In this document: positions 58,508 through 64,000 of the stretch, one piece after another
Numbering within the stretch: the first letter of the stretch is position 1
Layout: each line of letters opens with the position of its first letter
DNA from: S015-6 sp964384945
Lineage (GTDB): Bacteria; Desulfobacterota; DSWW01
DNA: 64,000 nt
Reading direction: 5' to 3'
Assembly (NCBI GenBank): GCA_964384945.1
Contig: CAYLMK010000026.1
Coordinates: forward strand, 1-64,000
Made by a program: the position numbers and the translations under genes
The notes under the pieces: model-generated
The model's database searches: none
What the model saw: the letters and a program-made list of their open reading frames with translations, nothing else
What the model was told of the DNA's origin: nothing

Positions 58508-61500
58508 GTGGACCCAGGAAAGTATGTCCTCCTCATCAATTCGGCCGTCAAGGGCCACTTGCTGTCGCGGCCCGGCCCGGAGAAGCGGCGGCTCCGCGAA
58601 AAGCTCGAATTCCTCGAGAACGGCATTTGGGACACGGGCGTCCGGGTGAAAAAGCTCAAGGGGGTCTCCGACAAGGTCATCTTCGAGGCAAGGCTCTCCA
58701 GGAGCGACAGGATCCTTTTCACGCTGGGAAGACACAGACGCGGAACCGCCGTCTACATCTGGGGGGTTTACGGACACGACGACGTCACGGCCGCGGCTCG
58801 AAAGGCCTTCCCGGCGAACGCCCCGTTTCTGGAGTTCGAGCCCGAAGCCCGGGAGGATTACCCGGAGATCAGCGTGGACGATCTTCCCGCGGCCTACTTC
58901 ACCATGGAGGACATCGAGGCGAAGTCCTCCGAGGACTGCGGCCCGCAGAAATGGCTCGTCCTGAACGACGAGCAGTGGCGAAGAATCCTCCTGTCCTCCG
59001 AGGCGGACAGCATCGACCTCTTCCTCTTCCTCACCTCCGAGCAGGAAAAGGTTCTGCGCCGGGATCCGCCCGTTCTCCTGGCCGGCACGGCCGGGAGCGG
59101 CAAGACCACCATCGCGGTCTACTACCTGCTGCGAAAGGAGTTTCTCGACAAGCGTCGCATCTTTCTCACCTACAGCCCCTACCTCAAACGGTTCTCGGAG
59201 CAAATCTACGACAGCCTGGCGAAGCACGCGGACGCGGGCGAGACGCAGGCAAGGAGGCCGGATTTCTTCGTTTTCCGAGACCTCCTGGCCGATATCCTGC
59301 GGTCGCACGGCAGAAGATACGAGAGGGAAGCGGAGGTCGGGCTCCGCGAATTCACGCAGATCTTCCGCAATCACAGGCTGCACCGGCAGTACGATCCGGT
59401 CCTCGTCTGGGAAGAGATCCGATCGATCGTCAAGGGCGCCAAGTCCCCGGTCTCTCTGAACCGCTGCAAGAAGCTCGTTGCGGGCTACGGGGCAGGCACG
59501 CTCCCCCGGAACGCCGTGCAGGAACTCAAGGAGTACCTGCTGGGCCTCAGGAATCTGCAGATCATCCAGAAGATCGAGAAGCTGGTCGTCGGCAGGGAGG
59601 GGTACGCCTCCTACGAGGCATTCCTCCTCGAGCTGGCCGCCGGCAACCCGGCCTCGAGGGGCCGGACCCTGGCGGTGCTCCAGGAAGTCCTTCGAATCGT
59701 CGAGAAACGGGGCGCCCGCCTGTCGGATCCGCTTCTCAGCCTGGAAGAATACATGGCCATCGGCAAGAAGCGCGCTCCCAACTTCCTCTATGACCGCAGG
59801 GAAATCTACTCCATCGCGGAATACTACCAGGAGAGGATCGAGGCCGAGGGGCTCCGGGACGAGATCGATCTGTGCAGGGAGGCCCTGCACCTGATGCGCG
59901 ACGCGGAAGAGCGGTACGCCTACGATCTCGTCGTCTGCGACGAGGTCCAGGACTTCTCCGACATCCAAATCTCCCTCATCCTGCGGCTGAGCCGCACCGG
60001 ACAGGGCGTCGTTCTGACCGGCGACCCCAAGCAGATCATCAATCCCAGCGGGTTCCGGTGGGAAGAGGTCAAGAACAAGTTCTACGACCGGGGGATACCG
60101 GTGCCGGACCTGTGCAAGCTCAATCTGAATTTCCGATGCGTCGGCAGCATCGTGAGACTCTCCAACGCCCTGCTCGATCTCAAGCAGAGCCTCATCGGCC
60201 TCTCCGACACGGAGATGCGGGAGGAATGGAAGTTCAGCGGCAGACCGCCCTTTCTCCTTCACGGCATGAGCGAGCAGGAGGTGATCCGCGGGATCCGCCT
60301 GACGGCCGCGGGCCGCATCGTTCTCGTCCGGAACCGCGCCGAGCAGGACAGACTGAAGAAGGCGCTCGACACGGAGCTGGTCTTCACCATCAACGACGCC
60401 AAGGGGCTCGAGTTCGACACCGTGTTTCTCTGGAAGATCGGCACCGGGAGCAGGTCCTCCGAGCTGTGGAGAAGGATCCAGGGCGGGGAGGCCCTCGACC
60501 GAAGCCTCCATCCTCATCTCAAGCATGAGCTGAACCTGCTCTACGTGGCCGTCACGCGCGCCCGCAACACCCTGGTGATCTATGACGGCGAGGCGCCCAG
60601 CCGCGTCTGGGATATCAAGGAACTGGCCGACCGGCTGTACCGCACCGCCGAAAGGGACGCCCTCTCGGAGGTCTGGCAACGGGCTTCGTCCCCCGAGGAG
60701 TGGGAAAAACAGGGAGACTACTTTTTCGAGCGCGAATACTATCCGGCCGCCATGGAGTGTTACAAGAACGGGGGGAACCTGCAGAAGAAGGAGGTGGCCG
60801 AGGCCTTCGTTCTGGAAGCCAGGGGCCGCCACGCCGAGGCCGCCCGTCTCTTCGAGAGGCATCACCGGCCGGCCCGCGCCGCCGAGAACTACGAGAAGGC
60901 CCGCCAGTACGAACGGGCCATGGACCTGTGGGCGAAGGCGGGCGAGGCCGAACGCTCGGGCCTGTGCAGGATACGAATGTACGAGGCCCAGGGACGCTTC
61001 GGCGAGGCCGCCCGGGAGTGGCTGCTGCGCGGGCAGGAAGAGAAGGCCCTGGAGAACTGGGAAAAGGGGAACGAGCACGAAGCGATCGGCCGCTACTACC
61101 TTTCGCGCAAGCAGTACGCAAAGGCCGCCTCCGCCATGGAAAAGGCAAAACGTTACGCGGACGCCGCCGCCTGCTTCAAGAAGGCGAAGAAGCACGCGCA
61201 GGCAGCCGATCTCTACTTCCGCGCCGGCGATTACGGGAACGCGGCCCTTCTCTACAAGAAGCTCAAGCGCAGGGACGAACTCCTTCAGTGCCATCTCGCA
61301 CTCAAGGATTACCACTCGGCCGCCCTGCTCTACGAGCGGGCCCGCGACGCGGAAAAGGCGATCGAGCATTTCCGGAGATTCTCCGAGGCCTCCGCGGAAA
61401 ACCGGGACCGGCTCCTCGGCGAGGCGGCCCGGCACGCCGCCCGCCAGATGACCCTGAAGGCGGCCCTTCGGTACTCGGCGCTGGGCATGTACGAGCAATC

Positions 61501-62779
61501 CGCCCCCTTCTATCTCCGGAAGGGAGCTGTGGACAGAGCGATGGAGGAATTCAAAGCCCTTGGGGATTTCCACCGTCTGGCCGAATGCCTCGAGAAGAAA
61601 GGAAAGTTCTACGAGGCCGCGGCGCAGATGGAGAAGGGGGATCGGCCGGACAAGTGGGAGGCGGTGACCCGGCTTCTGCGATCCCATGTGTACGGAAAGG
61701 GGGTCGGCGGCCGCCGCCCGTACTACCGCGACTACGACAAGAAGCGCGCGGACATGTTGTTCCAGGAGGGCGAGGCCCTGTTTCGGTCAGGCTCGCACGA
61801 GATGGCCCTGGCCAGGTTTTGCGCGATCCAGTATCCGGACGGGATCCTCAAGGTCTACCTGAAGCTCGGCCGCGACGAGGAAGCGCTCCGCTACTTCACG
61901 GAGAACCGTTTCGGGGAGTACGCGGAACGATACCTGCAGGAGAGGCCGGACGTCGATCTGTCGCTGGATTTTCTCAAGCAACTGACGTTGGAGTATTCGG
62001 CGTTCCATATGCGATACGACCGCAACGCGCATACGAACCTGGGCTTCCTCGCCCGGGCGTTCGCCTCGCGTATGAACCGGCATGGAGACGAAGAGACCCG
62101 CATTCTGCTCGACGGCTACCTGTCTCAATTCCAGCACCACCATGAATTCGAGGACATCCTTCCCGCCTCCCTTCTCGATCTCGCGCTCCGGGCGAGGAGC
62201 TACAACACGATTTTCCGCGCGGCGGCGGCGCAGAGATACCACCGGGCAGAAATCTCGGAAAAGATACGTGCCTTCTTCGATTCCGTCCGGGCGGAGGCGG
62301 AACGGCACGACGACAGGAACCTCCGGATATGCTGCTGCCTTCTTTACGACAAGGCCGGATACGAGTTCCTGCTTCGCGATCTTCCCCTGACATCCTGGAA
62401 CTACTGGCTTTTCTCGGAGAGCAGGGTGCATTTCCGAAAGACCGTCGACTACCTGGTGGACCGGAAGAGGATCGAGGAGGCCGTCAGGCTCTGCAAGATG
62501 CATGGGGACTTCGGCCGGGCGGCGCAAATCTACGAGAGGCAGGGAAGGTTCGCCTCGGCCGGCAAAGAATACCGGGAGGCGAAACTCTACGAGGACGCCG
62601 TTCGATGCTACGAGCGGGGGAAGGACGCCCCGAATGTGGCAAGGACCTATGAGAGGATGAACGAGTTCGGGAAGGCGATGAAAATCTGGTCCGATCTCGG
62701 AAGGACGGCGGAAATGACCCGTCTTCGGAAGAAAGTGGAAAAGATGCGGGAAAAGGCCTCGCAGCCGAGGCTGCTGTAA
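58508..62779 (+). CDS. RelE-like domain, UvrD-type SF1 helicase and TPR-like array in one protein
   Basis: A 1423-residue three-part protein. Residues 1-100 resemble a RelE/ParE-type toxin fold (VKKLKGVSDKVIFEARLSRS, then RILFTLG and YIWGVYGHDDV). Residues about 160-715 are an SF1 helicase: Walker A GTAGSGKTT (193-201), VVCDEVQDFSDIQISLIL (Walker B near 478), GDPKQIINPS, NFRCVGSIVRLSNALL, NDAKGLEFDTVFLW (about 629) and LYVAVTRARNTLVIYD (about 678). Residues from about 720 to 1400 are twenty or more short helical repeats (AEAARLFERHHRPARAAENY, YERGKDAPNVARTYER), with an interruption in the middle. TRANK1-like architectures are the nearest I know. GTG start, weak ribosome site. Possibly a defence system. 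Confidence 0.85.
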   Translation: MDPGKYVLLINSAVKGHLLSRPGPEKRRLREKLEFLENGIWDTGVRVKKLKGVSDKVIFEARLSRSDRILFTLGRHRRGTAVYIWGVYGHDDVTAAARKAFPANAPFLEFEPEAREDYPEISVDDLPAAYFTMEDIEAKSSEDCGPQKWLVLNDEQWRRILLSSEADSIDLFLFLTSEQEKVLRRDPPVLLAGTAGSGKTTIAVYYLLRKEFLDKRRIFLTYSPYLKRFSEQIYDSLAKHADAGETQARRPDFFVFRDLLADILRSHGRRYEREAEVGLREFTQIFRNHRLHRQYDPVLVWEEIRSIVKGAKSPVSLNRCKKLVAGYGAGTLPRNAVQELKEYLLGLRNLQIIQKIEKLVVGREGYASYEAFLLELAAGNPASRGRTLAVLQEVLRIVEKRGARLSDPLLSLEEYMAIGKKRAPNFLYDRREIYSIAEYYQERIEAEGLRDEIDLCREALHLMRDAEERYAYDLVVCDEVQDFSDIQISLILRLSRTGQGVVLTGDPKQIINPSGFRWEEVKNKFYDRGIPVPDLCKLNLNFRCVGSIVRLSNALLDLKQSLIGLSDTEMREEWKFSGRPPFLLHGMSEQEVIRGIRLTAAGRIVLVRNRAEQDRLKKALDTELVFTINDAKGLEFDTVFLWKIGTGSRSSELWRRIQGGEALDRSLHPHLKHELNLLYVAVTRARNTLVIYDGEAPSRVWDIKELADRLYRTAERDALSEVWQRASSPEEWEKQGDYFFEREYYPAAMECYKNGGNLQKKEVAEAFVLEARGRHAEAARLFERHHRPARAAENYEKARQYERAMDLWAKAGEAERSGLCRIRMYEAQGRFGEAAREWLLRGQEEKALENWEKGNEHEAIGRYYLSRKQYAKAASAMEKAKRYADAAACFKKAKKHAQAADLYFRAGDYGNAALLYKKLKRRDELLQCHLALKDYHSAALLYERARDAEKAIEHFRRFSEASAENRDRLLGEAARHAARQMTLKAALRYSALGMYEQSAPFYLRKGAVDRAMEEFKALGDFHRLAECLEKKGKFYEAAAQMEKGDRPDKWEAVTRLLRSHVYGKGVGGRRPYYRDYDKKRADMLFQEGEALFRSGSHEMALARFCAIQYPDGILKVYLKLGRDEEALRYFTENRFGEYAERYLQERPDVDLSLDFLKQLTLEYSAFHMRYDRNAHTNLGFLARAFASRMNRHGDEETRILLDGYLSQFQHHHEFEDILPASLLDLALRARSYNTIFRAAAAQRYHRAEISEKIRAFFDSVRAEAERHDDRNLRICCCLLYDKAGYEFLLRDLPLTSWNYWLFSESRVHFRKTVDYLVDRKRIEEAVRLCKMHGDFGRAAQIYERQGRFASAGKEYREAKLYEDAVRCYERGKDAPNVARTYERMNEFGKAMKIWSDLGRTAEMTRLRKKVEKMREKASQPRLL

Positions 62780-62825
62780 GGCGCGCCTTCGCCGGAACAG
62801 GCATCACGGTTCTGGCTGCAGGGGG

Positions 62826-62846
62826 AGAAAGAAAAGGCGGTTAAAC
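62826..62846. repeat. Left copy of 21-bp direct repeat (terminator-tail copy)
   Basis: AGAAAGAAAAGGCGG followed by TTAAAC here matches the segment at 63602-63622 with one base difference. That other copy is the T tract and descending stem of the tRNA operon terminator. This copy has no partner stem, so it is not a working terminator. The two copies bracket the DUF5615/DUF433 pair (62884-63497). Confidence 0.75.
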
Positions 62847-62883
62847 ACACATGAACAGGGGGATGTCGCAACCTCAGGCAGAA

Positions 62884-63264
62884 TCATTCTCTGTGCGTTG
62901 ACGGTCTATGAACGCGATATCCGGATTCTGAAAGCACGATAACCAGCGGTTCTTCTTTGCTTAGGATCTCTTCTTCTCGATCGAGTACTTCCACAACATT
63001 CTCCACAATCTGCCTTGGGTGGAGAAGACGGAATCGAAGCAGGACTATCCTGCCCCGACCCCATAGACGACCGAATTCCACCAGACCGCCAAAGTCCTTG
63101 TCGCCCGAAAGGAGGAGCAGGCCACGCTTCTCCGCGTATTCCAGAATGGCGATGTCCTTCTGTCCCGCAAGGCCCACCTCGGGAACGAAGAGCACCTCAT
63201 GCGCGGCTTGGCGAAGCCCGCGAACGATGTCCGTGTGGACATTCTCATCGGCAAGGATTCGCAT
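62884..63264 (-). CDS. DUF5615 PIN-like toxin
   Basis: A 126-residue PIN-like nuclease fold protein. The acidic residues are in MRILADENV at the very N-terminus (Asp6 and Glu7) and in LLLSGDKDFGGLV (Asp pair). It is the usual partner of a DUF433 antitoxin, and the gene follows the DUF433 gene with a TGATG overlap at 63262-63266, so it is co-translated. The extra C-terminal 40 residues after VLDREEEIL form a predicted strand-rich tail typical for this family. Toxicity has not been shown here; the family is regarded as a toxin component. Confidence 0.85.
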   Translation of the reverse strand: MRILADENVHTDIVRGLRQAAHEVLFVPEVGLAGQKDIAILEYAEKRGLLLLSGDKDFGGLVEFGRLWGRGRIVLLRFRLLHPRQIVENVVEVLDREEEILSKEEPLVIVLSESGYRVHRPSTHRE

Positions 63265-63497
63265 CAGACCTTGTTCCCGTAAGTCCGGATTTCCTCGCCT
63301 TGAAACTGCCTCGCAGCGAAATCCAGGGCCGCCTCCAGTCCCTCTTCGGATAATGTCGGATAACCTCGGAGGATTTCCTGCCTTGTCATGCCAGAGGCGA
63401 TACACTGCAAGATCAGTGCAACGGAAACCCTGGTGCCTTGGACGACCGGTTTTCCATTCAGAATCTCCGGATCGCAGACAATCATGGCTTCTTTCAT
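63264..63497 (-). CDS. DUF433 antitoxin
   Basis: A 77-residue helical DNA-binding protein of the DUF433 (PF04255) family. The core reads EILNGKPVVQGTRVSVALIL, then GMTRQEILRGYPTLSEEGLEAALDFA. These proteins are the antitoxins of DUF5615 (PIN-like) toxins. I chose the ATG at 63497 with a GGAAGAGG site; longer in-frame starts at 63563 and 63629 also exist, and the 63563 start overlaps a TATAAT box (63559-63564), so the shorter form is more likely. The pair sits between the long helicase gene and a tRNA operon. Confidence 0.85.
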   Translation of the reverse strand: MKEAMIVCDPEILNGKPVVQGTRVSVALILQCIASGMTRQEILRGYPTLSEEGLEAALDFAARQFQGEEIRTYGNKV

Positions 63498-63558
63498 GGC
63501 CTCTTCCTTTTCGAGTTCATGCACAATAGACCCATATGGTAACACAAGATATTCCTTC

Positions 63559-63564
63559 ATTATA
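63559..63564 (-). promoter_or_regulatory. Perfect -10 box upstream of DUF433
   Basis: TATAAT on the minus strand lies 62 bases before the ATG at 63497. A clear -35 at 17 bases is not obvious. It is the best promoter candidate for the toxin-antitoxin pair. Confidence 0.4.
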
Positions 63565-63601
63565 TAGGAAGAACAAGGACGGAAGGGAAGCCGAGCCAGG
63601 C

Positions 63602-63644
63602 AGAAAGAAAAGGCGGCTAAACCATGCATCCCGGCTTAGCCGCC
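63602..63644 (-). terminator. Rho-independent terminator of the tRNA-Lys/tRNA-Glu operon
   Basis: Reading the minus strand, GGCGGCTAA (63644-63636) pairs with TTAGCCGCC (63620-63612) around a 15-base loop, and TTTTCTTTCT follows. It starts about 17 bases after the tRNA-Glu 3' end. Perfect 9-bp stem and T tract make it a strong terminator. The T tract and the descending arm are the right copy of the 21-bp direct repeat. Confidence 0.85.
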
Positions 63645-63660
63645 CGACTGTGATTGAAGT

Positions 63661-63738
63661 TGGCGTCCCCAAGGGGATTCGAACCCCTGTTGCCGCCGTG
63701 AAAGGGCGGTGTCCTTGGCCGGGCTAGACGATGGGGAC
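63661..63738 (-). tRNA. tRNA-Glu (anticodon TTC)
   Basis: The minus strand gives a full cloverleaf of 78 bases with encoded CCA. The acceptor stem is GTCCCCA pairing with TGGGGAC, the anticodon loop reads CTTTCAC with the anticodon TTC, and the T arm carries GGTTCGAATCC. The sequence is typical of bacterial tRNA-Glu. It follows tRNA-Lys in the same transcript. Confidence 0.95.
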
Positions 63739-63800
63739 GTCGGCAACGGCGACGATATGAATATTTGAGTCTTGTCGGCCCCTCTGGGTTCCCTGCCGGC

Positions 63801-63875
63801 TGGTGGGCCGTGCCGGACTTGAACCGGCGGCTCTCTGCTTAAAAGGCAGATACTCTACCACTGAGTTAACGGCCC
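63801..63875 (-). tRNA. tRNA-Lys (anticodon TTT)
   Basis: The minus strand encodes a 75-base tRNA with CCA: acceptor GGGCCGT pairs with ACGGCCC, the anticodon loop CTTTTAA contains TTT, and the T arm has GGTTCAAGTCC. A promoter lies immediately upstream (63895-63923), and the tRNA-Glu gene follows about 62 bases downstream. Confidence 0.95.
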
Positions 63876-63894
63876 TCTTCCACCAAAGCATTTT

Positions 63895-63923
63895 ATTTTA
63901 ATAGCTTGGGCCTTGATTTGCAA
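63895..63923 (-). promoter_or_regulatory. Promoter of the tRNA operon
   Basis: TTGCAA (63923-63918), a 17-base spacer and TAAAAT (63900-63895) on the minus strand give a well-spaced sigma70-like promoter; transcription would begin near 63888, about 13 bases before tRNA-Lys. Confidence 0.6.
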
Positions 63924-63926
63924 GGA

Positions 63927-64000
63927 CTAGAGGGCCTCAAAGGGGTTTTCCAGCACGATGCTCTGCTGCCGCTGCGGCCCCACGGACACGAGAAAGAAGG
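63927..64000 (-). CDS. purA: Adenylosuccinate synthetase, C-terminal end (partial)
   Basis: The minus strand from the window edge reads, in one frame, FFLVSVGPQRQQSIVLENPF, then EAL and a TAG stop at 63927-63929. The SVGPxRxxxIvLxNPF pattern is the C-terminus of PurA, which makes adenylosuccinate from IMP, aspartate and GTP. Only 24 residues are inside the window, so identity rests on a short motif. The rest of the gene lies to the right. Confidence 0.7.
   Translation of the reverse strand, partial: FFLVSVGPQRQQSIVLENPFEAL

Noticed and set aside
58442..61687. 1081-codon minus-strand open frame
   Set aside because: Antisense to the helicase/TPR gene. Composition is that of a GC-rich shadow (repeating Leu/Gly/Val/Arg), with no motif; the plus strand has clear helicase motifs.
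62826..62846. Second rho-independent terminator
   Set aside because: It carries the descending-arm and T-tract sequence on the minus strand but no matching ascending arm, so no hairpin forms.

Overview
The window is a high-GC bacterial chromosome segment with a lower-GC left end (about 1-5950). Its gene content suggests a strictly or facultatively anaerobic Desulfobacterota-type (deltaproteobacterial) organism. The basis is gene style and not a phylogenetic calculation: a glutaredoxin/ferredoxin-thioredoxin reductase fusion, a glycyl-radical-enzyme activase, Lon-like AAA_32 protease, MoxR/VWA pair, many PAS histidine kinases, CoA-linked acid metabolism and several toxin-antitoxin modules. No CRISPR array, rRNA or insertion sequence transposase was seen.

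Left end (1-9.8 kb, minus strand): a surface-polysaccharide cluster. Transcribed right to left it runs UDP-GlcNAc 4,6-dehydratase-like enzyme, UDP-sulfoquinovose synthase (SqdB), WbaP/WcaJ-type initiating sugar transferase, Wzx-like flippase, a polytopic Wzy/GT-C candidate, a family-2 glycosyltransferase and an O-acyltransferase. A good sigma70-like promoter lies at 9846-9875. SqdB predicts a sulfonated sugar donor for an envelope glycan.

10-19 kb: accessory stretch with an MNT-HEPN pair, a VapBC pair with palindromic operators, a second MNT gene with a truncated HEPN partner, a papain-like lipoprotein carrying three near-identical 118-residue modules, a nucleoside hydrolase, a small-molecule kinase, and a secreted protein built from the same kind of module. 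Scattered palindromic intergenic repeats occur here.

19-29 kb: CbbQ-type AAA+ ATPase, CbbO-type VWA protein and a hybrid histidine kinase (last two overlap by ATGA), then a membrane Cache-PAS kinase with a beta-lactamase-fold lipoprotein, and an alpha/beta-hydrolase lipoprotein. 29.9-40 kb: FG-GAP repeat surface protein, Lon-like protease, a CdaA-YbbR-LysM fusion (c-di-AMP synthesis), an orphan glycyl radical activase, and a probably exported PepD-like dipeptidase.

40-50.5 kb: an eight-gene minus-strand acyl-CoA operon (FAD oxidoreductase, SDR, NPD-type flavoprotein, acyl-CoA dehydrogenase, thiolase-like protein without the usual cysteine, DUF35, MaoC hydratase, acyl-CoA ligase) with a divergent ADP-forming acyl-CoA synthetase alpha-type gene; together these look like a catabolic route for an unknown carboxylic acid. 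50.5-58.3 kb: Ski2-like helicase and Ddl, RpoZ with an acidic tail, VOC protein and Grx-FTR fusion, a small ORF with a terminator, and acetoacetyl-CoA synthetase.

58.5-64 kb: the most unusual locus, a 1423-residue protein joining a RelE-like N-terminus, an SF1 (UvrD-like) helicase and a long TPR-like array, followed by a DUF433/DUF5615 toxin-antitoxin pair lying between two near-identical copies of the terminator tail of a tRNA-Lys/tRNA-Glu operon, and the 3' end of purA at the window edge.
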